The notes under the pieces were generated by a model that made no database searches, was not told where the DNA came from, and saw nothing but the letters and a program-made list of their open reading frames with translations. This document shows, in pieces, positions 1-8,312 of a stretch of DNA of 39,472 nucleotides (position 1 is its first letter; each line of letters starts with the position of its first letter). The translations under genes were made by a program, and so were the position numbers. Location: the NCBI RefSeq assembly GCF_001507595.1, contig NZ_LQBQ01000006.1, positions 1 to 39,472 of the forward strand, given 5' to 3'. This stretch comes from Ruegeria marisrubri. GTDB lineage: Bacteria; Pseudomonadota; Alphaproteobacteria; Rhodobacterales; Rhodobacteraceae.

Positions 1-33
1 CTGCGCATCGCTCAGCCAGAAGAGATCAGTCAT
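1..33 (-). CDS. IS5-family transposase, N-terminal fragment cut by window edge
   Basis: The minus strand from 33 downwards reads ATG and then TDLFWLSDAQ. This is the usual first stretch of IS5-family (IS427-like) transposases common in Rhodobacteraceae. Only 11 codons are inside the window, so neither integrity nor the exact IS can be judged. A GAGCGGTG stretch just upstream could serve as ribosome binding site. The identification rests on a short but characteristic N-terminus. Confidence 0.6.
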   Translation of the reverse strand, partial: MTDLFWLSDAQ

Positions 34-100
34 GTTCACCGCTCGGTTTTCGCACCGTGAATCACGCTGCCACGCGGAAATCAATGGGTCCTGACCCTAA
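1..100 (-). mobile_element. Terminal part of an IS5-family insertion sequence
   Basis: The element enters from the left edge with its transposase start at 33. An imperfect palindrome, GGGTCCTGACCC at 86-97, followed by TAA, is the best candidate for the outer inverted-repeat end. The IS boundary would then lie near 97-101, about 65 bp upstream of the transposase start. The other end is outside the window, so the terminal repeat and target duplication cannot be confirmed. Confidence 0.45.
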
Positions 101-255
101 ATCATACGGAATGAGATTCAGTTGGCGGAGCGCTCGAAATTGTGTTTTTCCTTAAGCCGAGTTTTGACATGCACGAAGAAGCGACATCTCGCGAGTTTTG
201 TCACTGTCCATCCTGCAGCAACACACTGGCGCGGTCGTGAAGGCGTTTCTCTAAC
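101..255. other. Spacer between IS end and tdh
   Basis: About 155 bp downstream of the tdh stop. No gene, hairpin with a T-run or recognisable remnant was seen. It is more AT-rich than the flanking genes. Any tdh terminator is not evident and may have been displaced by the IS insertion. Confidence 0.4.
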
Positions 256-1299
256 CTAATTCCAGTCCAGAACCACCTTGCCTGAGCGTCCCGACTTCAT
301 CGCCTCGAAGCCCTTCACGAAATCATCCACCTTGAAGCGGTGGGTGATGACCCGACTCACGTCCAGGCCGTTCTGAAGCATCGCGATCATCTTGTACCAG
401 GTCTCGAACATCTCGCGACCGTAGATGCCCTTGATGGTGATCGACTTGAACACGATCCGCGACCAGTCCACCGGGGACTTGCCCGGCGGGATGCCCAGCA
501 GCGCGATCTTGCCCCCCATCACCAGCGCCTCAATCATCTGGTCGAGCGCCGCTTGCGAGCCGGACATCTCGAGCCCCACGTCAAAGCCTTCCTTCATGCC
601 CAGTTCCGCGATCACGTCGTTCAGGTCTTCCCGAGTCACATCCACGGTGCGCGCCTTGGGCTCGACATGCTGCGCCAGCTTCAGGCGGTCGGGGTTGATG
701 TCGGTGATCACCACATGCCGGGCGCCGGCATGTTTCGCCACCGCCGCCGCCATGATGCCGATGGGCCCGGCGCCGGCAATCAACACATCCTCGCCCAGCA
801 GGTCGAAGCTCAGCGCCGTATGCACCGCATTGCCCAGCGGATCGAGGATCGCGCCGATCTCGTCGGGGATGTCATCGGGCAAGGGCACGACGTTGAAGGC
901 GGGCAGCCTGAGATATTCTGCGAAGGCCCCCTGCTCGTTCACGCCGATGCCCCGCGTTCCGGGGTCGAGGTGGAACTTTCCGGCGCGGCTCTGGCGGCTT
1001 TCCGTGCCGATCAGGTGACCCTCGCCCGAGCAGCGCTGCCCGATCTCGAGCCCCTTGACGTCACGCCCGATCTCGACGATCTCGCCGGCGAATTCGTGGC
1101 CGGTGATCAACGGCACCGGAACCGTGTGCGCCGCCCAGTCATCCCAGTTCCAGATATGGATGTCGGTTCCGCATATGCCGGTCTTGTGGATCTTGATCAG
1201 CACATCGTCCGGGCCGATTTCCGGAACCGGCGCCTGCACCATCCACAGCCCTTCCTCGGGTTTGGATTTTTCCAGTGCCTTCATCGTGTTGGGTCGCAT
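256..1299 (-). CDS. tdh: L-threonine 3-dehydrogenase
   Basis: Zinc-dependent medium-chain dehydrogenase that oxidises L-threonine with NAD+ to 2-amino-3-ketobutyrate, the substrate of the Kbl enzyme encoded upstream. At 347 aa it matches the E. coli protein almost throughout. The catalytic-zinc ligands Cys43, His68 and Glu69 are present (CGTD and GHE motifs), as is the NAD-binding GAGPIG segment. The C-terminal half ([18 protein letters not shown]) is typical. The structural-zinc loop, where the family normally has four cysteines (CGHCRNC...C in E. coli), has no cysteine here and reads [18 protein letters not shown]. The ATG at 1299 has a GGGAG about 7 bp upstream and sits 4 bp after the stop of the preceding gene. 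An alternative ATG at 1284 corresponds to the E. coli start. Last gene of the kbl operon. Confidence 0.95.
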   Translation of the reverse strand: MRPNTMKALEKSKPEEGLWMVQAPVPEIGPDDVLIKIHKTGICGTDIHIWNWDDWAAHTVPVPLITGHEFAGEIVEIGRDVKGLEIGQRCSGEGHLIGTESRQSRAGKFHLDPGTRGIGVNEQGAFAEYLRLPAFNVVPLPDDIPDEIGAILDPLGNAVHTALSFDLLGEDVLIAGAGPIGIMAAAVAKHAGARHVVITDINPDRLKLAQHVEPKARTVDVTREDLNDVIAELGMKEGFDVGLEMSGSQAALDQMIEALVMGGKIALLGIPPGKSPVDWSRIVFKSITIKGIYGREMFETWYKMIAMLQNGLDVSRVITHRFKVDDFVKGFEAMKSGRSGKVVLDWN

Positions 1300-1303
1300 C
1301 AGA

Positions 1304-2254
1304 TCACTCCCACAAATCGGTGGACAGGTATTTCAGGCCGCTGTCACAAATGACGATCGCGACGCACCCGCCCTTTTCTGGCCCGCGCAGAAGGTCGATG
1401 GCCGCTGCCAGGTTCGCCCCCGCCGAATAGCCCGCGAAAATCCCCTCGGTGCGCGCCAGCAGCCGCGCCCCGTCCCTTGCGGCCGGGCCGGACACTGACA
1501 GGTGCCCCGCAAGATCCGTTCCACTCAGATGCACGAGGTCGCCCATGGCATAGCCGCCGCCCTGGATCGGATGGTCGGGCTTGCTGACGGCCTCGCCGGC
1601 CAGCGCACGCGCGCCTTCGGGTTCGACGGCATAGCAGCGCACTCCGCGAGGGGTGAGATACTCGGCCACCCCGGCCAGCGTGCCACCGGACCCGGCAAAG
1701 TCGCAAAATGCGGTCACGATCCCGCCCGATTGGTCCCAGATCTCGGGCCCGGTGCCGGTTGCATGCGCTGCGGGGTTTCCCGCGTGACCGAATTGATCGG
1801 CGCGAAACGCGTTGCGCTCGGCCGTGATGCGTTGCGCGACCTCGTCGACCAAGGCCAGATCCGCGCCGGAGACCTCGCCCGGCCTGCTGCCCTCGGCCTG
1901 CGGGACGACAACGACCTCGGCCCCCAGGGCGCGCATCATCCGCGCCCGTTCGACCGAGTTGCCCGCGCTCATCACGGCAACGAAGGGGTGCCCCAGTATG
2001 CCGCAGACGATCGCCAGCCCCGTGCCCATGTTGCCCGAAGTCAGCTCGACCACCGTCTGTCCGGGCGACAGCGTGCCATCCGCGCGGGCCATTTCGATGA
2101 TGGATCTGGCGGCACGGTCCTTTTTCGAGAAACCGGGCAGCAGATAGTCCAGCTTGGCCAGAATACGGCCGTCCAGATCGAGCTGCCGGCAAATGCGCGA
2201 CAGCTCGACCAGAGGCGTGTTTCCAATCGCATCTATGACCGAGGGCAGGATCAC
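1304..2254 (-). CDS. PLP-dependent cysteine-synthase-family enzyme inside the kbl-tdh operon
   Basis: A 316-aa fold-type II PLP protein of the cysteine synthase / threonine dehydratase superfamily. [11 protein letters not shown] near residue 10 and PGFSKKDR at 40-47 match the OASS PGGSVKDR motif, making Lys45 the likely Schiff-base lysine. TSGNMGTGL at 72-80 corresponds to the substrate-binding TSGNTGIGL loop. It starts with GTG at 2254 and overlaps the kbl stop by 4 bp (GTGA), so it is translationally coupled, and it ends 4 bp before tdh. Its reaction is not known from sequence. Context suggests an amino-acid lyase or beta-replacement reaction linked to threonine/glycine/serine metabolism rather than bulk cysteine synthesis. 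Confidence 0.85.
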   Translation of the reverse strand: MILPSVIDAIGNTPLVELSRICRQLDLDGRILAKLDYLLPGFSKKDRAARSIIEMARADGTLSPGQTVVELTSGNMGTGLAIVCGILGHPFVAVMSAGNSVERARMMRALGAEVVVVPQAEGSRPGEVSGADLALVDEVAQRITAERNAFRADQFGHAGNPAAHATGTGPEIWDQSGGIVTAFCDFAGSGGTLAGVAEYLTPRGVRCYAVEPEGARALAGEAVSKPDHPIQGGGYAMGDLVHLSGTDLAGHLSVSGPAARDGARLLARTEGIFAGYSAGANLAAAIDLLRGPEKGGCVAIVICDSGLKYLSTDLWE

Positions 2255-3438
2255 GAAACGACTCCCAGTTCCTTGCCCACCTTGCCGAAGGCGGCCAATG
2301 CGCGGTCCAGTTCATCCCTTGTCAGAGCCGCATTCATCTGCGTCCGGATCCGCGCCTGTCCGCGCGGCACCACCGGGAAGAAGAAGCCCGAGACATAGAC
2401 GCCTTCGTCGAACAGCCGCGCCGCCATCTCCTGCGCCAGCGTCGCCTCGCCCAGCATGACGGGGATGATCGGATGTTCACCGGGCAGCAGGTCAAAGCCC
2501 AGCCGCTCCAGCCCCGCACGCCAGTAGCGGGCGTTGTCGAACAGTTGGGCACGCAGGGTGTCGCCTTCTTCGACAAGCCGGATCGCCTCGAGCCCGGCGG
2601 CGACGATTGCGGGCGGCAGCGAATTCGAAAACAGATAGGGCCGCGCCCGCTGCCGCAGAAGGTCGATCACTGGCTGCGGCCCGGCAATGTAGCCGCCGAT
2701 TGCCCCCCCAAGCGCCTTGCCCAGCGTCCCCGTCAGGATGTCCACATCGACGCCGAAATGATCCGGCGTGCCAGCGCCGCGCGGCCCCATGAAGCCGGTG
2801 GCGTGGCAGTCATCGACCATGACGACGGCATCATATTTGTCGGCCAGTTCGCGGATCTTGGGCAGGTTCGCCAGATAGCCGTCCATCGAGAAAACGCCAT
2901 CGGTCGCGATCATGATGTGCCGCGCCCCGTCGGCACGGGCCTGTTTCAGCCAGGCCTCCAGATCGTTCATGTCGTTGTTCAGATAGCGATAGCGTTTCGC
3001 CTTGCACAGCCGCACCCCGTCGATGATCGATGCATGGTTCAGGCTGTCGGAAATGACGGCATCCTCGGGGCCGAGGAGCGGCTCGAACAAACCGCCATTT
3101 GCATCGAAGCACGCCGCGAACAGGATCGCGTCGTCCTTGTTCAGGAACTTGGCCAGCCGCTGCTCCAGCTCGCGGTGAATGTCTTGCGTGCCGCAGATGA
3201 AACGCACCGAGGCCATGCCGAATCCGCGCGGCCCCATCGCTCCCTGCGCCGCCGCGATCAGCGCCGGATGATCAGCGAGACCCAGATAGTTGTTGGCGCA
3301 CAGGTTGATGACCTGCCGGTCGCCGACGGTGATTTCCCCGCCCTGCGGCGAGGTGATCAGGCGTTCGCGCTTGTAAAGCCCTTCGGCCTCGATCTGCGCG
3401 AGGGTTTCCGAGATGTGGGACAGGAATGCGTTCGACAT
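2251..3438 (-). CDS. kbl: Glycine C-acetyltransferase (2-amino-3-ketobutyrate CoA ligase)
   Basis: A 395-aa alpha-oxoamine synthase that cleaves 2-amino-3-ketobutyrate with CoA to glycine and acetyl-CoA, completing the Tdh route of threonine breakdown. The N-terminus resembles E. coli Kbl throughout. [12 protein letters not shown], the PLP-site motif VDDCHATG (Asp209, His212) and the internal-aldimine lysine in [10 protein letters not shown] (Lys241) are all present. The ATG at 3438 is preceded by AAGGAGAT. First gene of the operon kbl - PLP enzyme - tdh. The promoter region carries tandem operator-like repeats (3471-3530), so control by a dedicated regulator is likely. Confidence 0.95.
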   Translation of the reverse strand: MSNAFLSHISETLAQIEAEGLYKRERLITSPQGGEITVGDRQVINLCANNYLGLADHPALIAAAQGAMGPRGFGMASVRFICGTQDIHRELEQRLAKFLNKDDAILFAACFDANGGLFEPLLGPEDAVISDSLNHASIIDGVRLCKAKRYRYLNNDMNDLEAWLKQARADGARHIMIATDGVFSMDGYLANLPKIRELADKYDAVVMVDDCHATGFMGPRGAGTPDHFGVDVDILTGTLGKALGGAIGGYIAGPQPVIDLLRQRARPYLFSNSLPPAIVAAGLEAIRLVEEGDTLRAQLFDNARYWRAGLERLGFDLLPGEHPIIPVMLGEATLAQEMAARLFDEGVYVSGFFFPVVPRGQARIRTQMNAALTRDELDRALAAFGKVGKELGVVS

Positions 3439-3470
3439 GGCGATCTCCTTGCTCTGAGTCGCACATCTAA

Positions 3471-3530
3471 CATAACGGACAAAATTCCCAAATAGGGGAT
3501 TTTCGACATAATGGAAAAATTTCCCATATA
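3471..3530 (-). promoter_or_regulatory. Tandem operator-like repeats upstream of kbl
   Basis: Two 24-bp direct repeats, 3471-3494 and 3507-3530, are identical at 20 of 24 positions with a 36-bp period. Each has CATAAyGGA followed by an A/T core and TTCCCAwATA. The second contains a near-perfect palindrome, ATGGAAAAATTTCCCAT (3511-3527). Between the two copies, AAAATTCCC and GGGGATTTT form a further inverted repeat. The block begins 33 bp upstream of the kbl ATG, where a repressor site would overlap the promoter. The neighbouring XRE-cupin protein is the obvious candidate ligand; this is inference. Confidence 0.6.
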
Positions 3531-3639
3531 CCGGACAATCGCGGTTTCATTTTGCCGGGGCAGAACCCCCATCGGCGCAAAATGATCCGGTTTGGCACTC
3601 GGCGCGTAACAAGTGGCATTATCAACTGGAGGACTTGAA

Positions 3640-3933
3640 ATGTTGAAATTCATGATTGCTGCCACGTCTGCATTGGTTCTGTCGGCTCCGTTGGCCGCCG
3701 CGGGCCCGGGCAAGGGCAATACGGGCAACGGAAACAGCGGCCTTGCCCAAGGCATGGCCGGGTCGCTGTCTGGCGGGAACGCGACGTTGGGTCGAGACCT
3801 GGGAAGCAACGGAAAGGGAACGGCCTCGGCCGTCAGCGGCGGTGGCAATGGCGGCTGGGGCAATATCGGCAGCCAATCCGGCGTTCTTGGCGATGGCCAG
3901 GTCTCCGGCCGCGATGGAGAGCGCGGAAAGTAA
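3640..3933 (+). CDS. Small secreted Gly/Asn/Ser-rich protein of unknown function
   Basis: 97 aa with an N-terminal signal peptide: MLKFMIAATSALVLS hydrophobic segment, likely cleavage after PLAAA near residue 21. The mature part is built almost wholly of Gly, Asn, Ser and Ala with recurring GNGN, GGNGG and GQVSGR patterns and no cysteine. It is probably exported to the periplasm or beyond and intrinsically disordered. The start at 3640 is chosen for the TGGAGG about 8 bp upstream and because it places the signal peptide at the N-terminus. It stands alone between the divergent kbl promoter and a convergent regulator. No function can be assigned. Confidence 0.7.
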   Translation: MLKFMIAATSALVLSAPLAAAGPGKGNTGNGNSGLAQGMAGSLSGGNATLGRDLGSNGKGTASAVSGGGNGGWGNIGSQSGVLGDGQVSGRDGERGK

Positions 3934-3944
3934 TATTGAACAGT

Positions 3945-3975
3945 ACCGGCCGCCCGCTGACTAGCGGCGGCCGGT
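3945..3975. terminator. GC-rich hairpin between convergent genes
   Basis: ACCGGCCGCC (3945-3954) and GGCGGCCGGT (3966-3975) form a perfect 10-bp stem that can extend to 13 bp with one bulged C. It lies between the small secreted protein gene and the end of the convergent XRE-cupin gene, overlapping the latter's stop. There is no T-run, so it is a terminator candidate only. Confidence 0.5.
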
Positions 3976-4551
3976 CATCGCGTCAGAGCCTGATTTCACG
4001 ATCAGAAACACGCGCGCCGGGCCATCTTTCGCCACGATGGCATGCGGAACATCCGCGGGATAGCGGGCCGTATCGCCTTGTGCCACGGTCTCGAACGCAG
4101 CGCCGGACTCCACGGAAACTTCCCCTTCCAGAACTGTCAGTTGCTCGTGCGAGCCCCGCGCATGGGGTTGACTGCGCAAACTGCCGCCTTCCTTGAAATG
4201 GATGTCATAGACCTCGTGCCCACCGGCCTCTTCGGGTGGCGACAGGATACGGATTCGACACCCCTGACCCATGTTGTCGATGCTCGGCACCTCGGCGCTC
4301 CGCAGGACCTCGATCTGTTCGGCCGCGCTGCCTTCTTCGAGCAGGCCGGCAAAATCCACCTGCAGGGCGCGGGTCAGATTCCACAGCGTCGCGATCGTCG
4401 GACTGCTTTCGCCCCGCTCGATCTGGCTGACCATCGACCGCGACACACCGCTGAGATTGGCCACCGCCTCCAGCGACAACCCCTGCGCCCGGCGCGCCTC
4501 TTTCAGGCGGGCGGGCAGGCGTGTCAGGATATCGTCAGATTCTTCCGTCAT
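3961..4551 (-). CDS. XRE-family regulator with C-terminal cupin domain
   Basis: About 196 aa in two parts. An N-terminal helix-turn-helix of the Cro/XRE type (LKEARRAQGLSLEAVANLSG, then VSRSMVSQIERGESSPT) occupies roughly residues 15-65. A C-terminal cupin_2 barrel contains SHEQLTVLEGEVSVE, GDTARYPADVPHAI and a valine-rich end. Such proteins are usually repressors or activators of small amino-acid or sugar catabolic operons, with the cupin binding the effector. ATG at 4551 is preferred over a TTG start at 4587. It is adjacent to the kbl operon, separated by one small gene, and is a good candidate for its regulator; this has not been shown. Confidence 0.85.
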   Translation of the reverse strand: MTEESDDILTRLPARLKEARRAQGLSLEAVANLSGVSRSMVSQIERGESSPTIATLWNLTRALQVDFAGLLEEGSAAEQIEVLRSAEVPSIDNMGQGCRIRILSPPEEAGGHEVYDIHFKEGGSLRSQPHARGSHEQLTVLEGEVSVESGAAFETVAQGDTARYPADVPHAIVAKDGPARVFLIVKSGSDAMTGRR

Positions 4552-4621
4552 GACGGATTCTGTGCGCCCCCGGGCCGGGATTGTCAATTCCGGCTGTGAC
4601 GGAACGTCCTATGAGACAGGG

Positions 4622-4640
4622 TTATGCTGCAGATGCATAA
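4622..4640. promoter_or_regulatory. Inverted repeat TTATGC-N7-GCATAA upstream of thiolase
   Basis: Perfect 6-bp arms separated by 7 bp lie between the divergent XRE-cupin gene and the thiolase gene, 28 bp before the thiolase ATG. Size and position fit an operator, but no regulator can be named. Confidence 0.35.
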
Positions 4641-4667
4641 TGCCGCCAAACCTGAGAGGAGAGAGAC

Positions 4668-5843
4668 ATGACCGACATTGTAATCCTGGACGGCGCGCGC
4701 ACCGCCATTGGCACTTTCGGCGGCGCCCTGGCCTCGACCGCGCCCATCGACCTGGCAACCGTCGCGACCGAAGCCGCGCTGGAGCGTTCCGGGGTCGAAG
4801 GCGGGCAGATCGGCCATGTGATCTTTGGCCACGTGATCAACACCGAACCGCGCGACATGTATCTGTCGCGCGTGGCCGCGATGCAGGCCGGCATTCCGAA
4901 CGGCACCCCCGCGATGAACGTGAACCGCCTGTGCGGGTCCGGCGCGCAGGCCATCGTGTCGGCTGTTCAGTCGCTGATGCTGGGCGACGCGGAGTTTGCC
5001 GTCGCCGGCGGCGCCGAGAACATGTCACGCAGCCCCTACATCGTTCCGCAGGCCCGCTGGGGCGCGAAAATGGGTGATATCAAATCCCTGGACATGATGC
5101 TGGGGGCGTTGAATTGCCCCTTTGGCACCGGCCACATGGGCGTGACCGCCGAGAACGTGGCGGACGAGCACCAGATCACCCGCGAGCAGATGGACGACTT
5201 CGCGCTGGCCAGCCAGCAGCGCGCGGCGGCGGCGATCGAGGCGGGCTATTTCGAAAGCCAGATCGCGCCGGTGCAGGTCAAGGTCAAGCGTGACATGGTG
5301 GATTTCAAGGTGGACGAGCACCCCAAGGCGACCACGGCCGAGGCTCTGGCCGGGCTGAAACCGGTGTTCAAGAAGGATGGACGGGTGACGGCGGGCAACG
5401 CCTCGGGCATCAATGATGGGGCCGCAGCGATGGTTCTGGCCACGGCGGATGCCGCCGAGAAAGCCGGGCTGAAGCCCAAGGCCCGCATCCTCGGCTATGC
5501 TCATGCGGGCGTGCGCCCCGAGGTGATGGGGATCGGCCCCGTTCCCGCAGTGCAGAACCTGATGGCAAGAACCGGGCTGTCGGTCGGCGACTTCGACGTC
5601 ATCGAAAGCAACGAGGCCTTCGCGGCCCAGGCGCTGGCAGTGAACAAGGAGCTGGGGCTCGACCCGGCCAAGGTGAACCCCAATGGCGGCGCGATCGCTC
5701 TGGGTCACCCGGTCGGCGCCACCGGTGCCATCATCACCCTGAAGGCGCTGTATGAACTGGAACGCATCGGTGGCTCGAAAGGCCTGATCACCATGTGCAT
5801 CGGTGGCGGTCAGGGCATTGCCATTGCAATCGAGCGTCTCTGA
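4668..5843 (+). CDS. Acetyl-CoA acetyltransferase / beta-ketothiolase
   Basis: 391 aa, the normal size for a biosynthetic-type thiolase. Condenses two acetyl-CoA to acetoacetyl-CoA or cleaves 3-ketoacyl-CoA. The catalytic residues are visible: nucleophile Cys89 in NRLCGSGAQA, His347 in GGAIALGHPVGATG and the acid/base Cys377 in CIGGGQG. A strong GAGGAGAGAG ribosome binding site precedes ATG. It is a single gene, diverging from the XRE-cupin regulator and followed by hairpins. It could serve polyhydroxyalkanoate/ethylmalonyl-CoA metabolism (PhaA/BktB type) or ketone breakdown. The sequence does not decide, as no phaB neighbours it. Confidence 0.9.
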   Translation: MTDIVILDGARTAIGTFGGALASTAPIDLATVATEAALERSGVEGGQIGHVIFGHVINTEPRDMYLSRVAAMQAGIPNGTPAMNVNRLCGSGAQAIVSAVQSLMLGDAEFAVAGGAENMSRSPYIVPQARWGAKMGDIKSLDMMLGALNCPFGTGHMGVTAENVADEHQITREQMDDFALASQQRAAAAIEAGYFESQIAPVQVKVKRDMVDFKVDEHPKATTAEALAGLKPVFKKDGRVTAGNASGINDGAAAMVLATADAAEKAGLKPKARILGYAHAGVRPEVMGIGPVPAVQNLMARTGLSVGDFDVIESNEAFAAQALAVNKELGLDPAKVNPNGGAIALGHPVGATGAIITLKALYELERIGGSKGLITMCIGGGQGIAIAIERL

Positions 5844-5858
5844 TCCTTGATTGGGCGA

Positions 5859-5927
5859 GGGGGGCTGTCTGCCCCCCCATCGCGCCTCTGGCGCGATTCC
5901 CCCCGAGGATATTTGGGCCAGATGAAG
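5859..5927 (+). repeat. Composite intergenic hairpin repeat ending in AGATGAAG, copy A
   Basis: Three parts in order: a GGGGGGC/GCCCCCC hairpin (5859-5877), an ATCGCGCC/GGCGCGAT hairpin (5879-5897), and a tail with a CCCC...GAGG element, TATTT and AGATGAAG ending at 5927. The second hairpin and tail closely match copy B at 13799-13850. It lies between the convergent thiolase and ubiB genes and may act as terminator. I recognise this tail as a frequent intergenic motif in Rhodobacteraceae. Confidence 0.65.
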
Positions 5928-5940
5928 CCGTGGGTCGACG

Positions 5941-7470
5941 TCAGCCGAGCGCCAAAACGGCAAGGACGGCAGCAGCCCCTGCTGCAGCGCCAACGGCTGC
6001 GGGCAGCAGCGTGGACCACCGGTCATTGCCGGACGGTTCTTCCTGCTTCGTCTGGGCAATCAGGGCGTTTTCCACCAAGTTCGGCAGTCGCGGACCGAAC
6101 CGGGCCAGAACCATCGCGGTCCTGGTGAAATCCCGCAGGGCCGCGCGCGGGCCGATGGAGCGCTTGATGTAGTCCTCGACCACCGGATGCGCGACTTCCC
6201 AGATGTTGATATGGGGATCGAGCGACCGGGCAACGCCTTCGACGACGACCATCGTACGCTGCAAAAGGATCAGCTCGGTCCGGGTCTCCATGCCGAAACG
6301 CTCGGTCACTTCGAACAGATAGTTCAGCAATCGCCCCATCGAGATCTGCGAGGCGTCCATGCCGAAAATCGGTTCACCCACAGCGCGCAGGGCGCGGGCG
6401 AATTCGTCAACGTCCTGGCTGGCGGGAACGTAGCCTGCCTCGAAATGCACCTCGGCCACGCGCTTGTAGTCGCGGCGGATGAAGCCGAACAGGATCTCGG
6501 CATAGACGCGGCGGGTGTATTCGTCGATATGCCCCATGATGCCAAAGTCATAGGCGATGATGTCGCCGTTTGCGGCCACCTTGAGATTGCCCTGGTGCAT
6601 GTCGGCGTGGAAGAACCCGTCGCGCAGGGCATGCAACAGGAACAGGCGCAGCACCCGCTCGCCGAGATCCCGGCGGTTGTGATTGGCCGCGTCCAGCGCC
6701 GCGTTGTCGCCCAGCGGGATGCCGTCGGCCCAGCTGAGCGTCATCACCCGCCGCGCGCAGAGCGACCAGATCACCGGCGGCAGCCAGAAGCCCTGGTCAT
6801 CCTTGGTGTTGGCCGCGTATTCCGACGCGGCCGAGCTTTCCAGCCTCAGATCCAGCTCGCCGCGCACGACACCGTCGAAATGCGCGATGACATCCATCGG
6901 ACGCAACCGCCGTGCGCCCGGCGCAATGAATTCGATGACGCGGGCCGCGAAATAGAAGGCGTCGATGTCCTTTCGAAAGGCCCGTTCGATGCCGGGGCGC
7001 AGAACCTTGACCGCGACCGCCTCGCCTGTATCGGCCAGCTTTGCCTTGTGTACCTGGGCGATCGAAGCGGCGGCGATCGGTTCGCTGAACTCCTCGAACA
7101 TCTCGCCGAGCGGGCGGCCGAGTTCCTTTTCGACCTCTTTCATTGCTTCTTCGCGCGAGAAGGGCGGCAGCTTGTCCTGAAGAACCCTCAGCTGATCTGC
7201 CAGTTCGACGCCCACCACGTCCGGGCGCGTGGACAGCACCTGGCCGAATTTGATGTAGGCCGGGCCCAGCGCGGTCAGCGCCCGCGTCGCGGGCGGCATG
7301 TCAGGGTCGCCCTTGTAGCCCAGCCATTGGAAGGGCTTGCCCAGCGCATGGGCGAGAAAACGGATCGCGCGCGGGGCTTCGAAGGCGTCGAGCACCACGT
7401 TCATCGCGCCCGTGCGCTCCAGCGTGGCACCCGTGCGGATCAGGCGGATGATGTTGTGAGGACCTCGCAT
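5941..7470 (-). CDS. ubiB: Ubiquinone biosynthesis kinase-like protein UbiB
   Basis: 509-aa member of the ABC1/ADCK/UbiB atypical kinase family required for coenzyme Q synthesis. The family signature KxGQ appears in AYIKFGQVLSTRPD (about residue 90), followed by the Ala-rich loop AAASIAQVHKA, the VAVKVLRPG lysine and the HADMHQGNL and AYDFGIMG catalytic-like motifs. A C-terminal hydrophobic Ala/Leu segment anchors it to the membrane. It starts 3 bp after the ubiE stop, so the two form an ubiE-ubiB operon. Confidence 0.95.
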   Translation of the reverse strand: MRGPHNIIRLIRTGATLERTGAMNVVLDAFEAPRAIRFLAHALGKPFQWLGYKGDPDMPPATRALTALGPAYIKFGQVLSTRPDVVGVELADQLRVLQDKLPPFSREEAMKEVEKELGRPLGEMFEEFSEPIAAASIAQVHKAKLADTGEAVAVKVLRPGIERAFRKDIDAFYFAARVIEFIAPGARRLRPMDVIAHFDGVVRGELDLRLESSAASEYAANTKDDQGFWLPPVIWSLCARRVMTLSWADGIPLGDNAALDAANHNRRDLGERVLRLFLLHALRDGFFHADMHQGNLKVAANGDIIAYDFGIMGHIDEYTRRVYAEILFGFIRRDYKRVAEVHFEAGYVPASQDVDEFARALRAVGEPIFGMDASQISMGRLLNYLFEVTERFGMETRTELILLQRTMVVVEGVARSLDPHINIWEVAHPVVEDYIKRSIGPRAALRDFTRTAMVLARFGPRLPNLVENALIAQTKQEEPSGNDRWSTLLPAAVGAAAGAAAVLAVLALG

Positions 7471-7473
7471 GGA

Positions 7474-8226
7474 TCAGATTTTCCACCCCGAATGCAGCGC
7501 GGCGATGCCCATGCTGAGGTTGCGATACTTGGCGTTCTCGAACCCGGCCTTCCGGACCATGCCCAGAAAGGTTTCCTGATCGGGGAACTTGCGGATCGAT
7601 TCCACCAGGTATTGATAGCTGTCGCGATCATTGGCGATCAACTGGCCCATGCGCGGGATCACGTTGAAGCTGTAGAGGTCATAGAGTTTTTGCAGCCCGT
7701 CATTGGGCAGCTGGCTGAACTCCAGCACCATCAGGCGGCCACCGGGCTTGAGCACGCGATAGGCTTCGTTCAGCGCATCCTGCGGGCGGGTCACGTTCCG
7801 GATGCCGAACGAGATGGTGTAGACGTCGAATGTATTGTCCTCGAAGGGCAGAGCCATCGCGTCGCCCACCACCCAGTCCAGGCTGTCGGCCATCTGCGCG
7901 GCTTCGGCGCGCTTGCGGCCCTCGACGAGCATCGGCTCGGTCAGATCCAGCACCGTGGCATGGCCGTGGCCCGCGCGCTTGAGGAAGCGGAAGGAGATAT
8001 CACCCGTGCCGCCGGCCACGTCCAGCAGACGCTGGCCGGGACGCGGCGCCAGCCAGTCCATCATGGCGTCCTTCCAGACCCGGTGGATGCCCATCGACAT
8101 GACGTCGTTCATGACGTCATATTTCGAGGCAACCGAGTTGAACACGCCTTGCACCCGGCCAGCCTTTTCGGCCTCGCGGACGGTTTCGAACCCGAAATGG
8201 GTGGTCTTTTCGCTGGTCTCGGACAT
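7474..8226 (-). CDS. ubiE: Ubiquinone/menaquinone C-methyltransferase UbiE
   Basis: 250-aa SAM-dependent methyltransferase acting on the benzoquinol intermediate of ubiquinone synthesis. Motif I is [15 protein letters not shown] near residue 67. The UbiE signatures [18 protein letters not shown] and [25 protein letters not shown] are present. CAAGG precedes the ATG. First gene of ubiE-ubiB. It diverges from mutM across 86 bp, which must hold promoters for both directions. Confidence 0.96.
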   Translation of the reverse strand: MSETSEKTTHFGFETVREAEKAGRVQGVFNSVASKYDVMNDVMSMGIHRVWKDAMMDWLAPRPGQRLLDVAGGTGDISFRFLKRAGHGHATVLDLTEPMLVEGRKRAEAAQMADSLDWVVGDAMALPFEDNTFDVYTISFGIRNVTRPQDALNEAYRVLKPGGRLMVLEFSQLPNDGLQKLYDLYSFNVIPRMGQLIANDRDSYQYLVESIRKFPDQETFLGMVRKAGFENAKYRNLSMGIAALHSGWKI

Positions 8227-8312
8227 GGGCCTTGTCGTTTCTCGAATTTCGCCCCTGTTATAGGGCGCTGGAACTTGGGCACAATGCGGCCCGTTGGAAT
8301 AGGAGCCTCCTA

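Noticed and set aside
168..239. Short plus-strand frame before tdh starting MHEEATSREF
   Set aside because: Too short, no family resemblance and no ribosome binding site.
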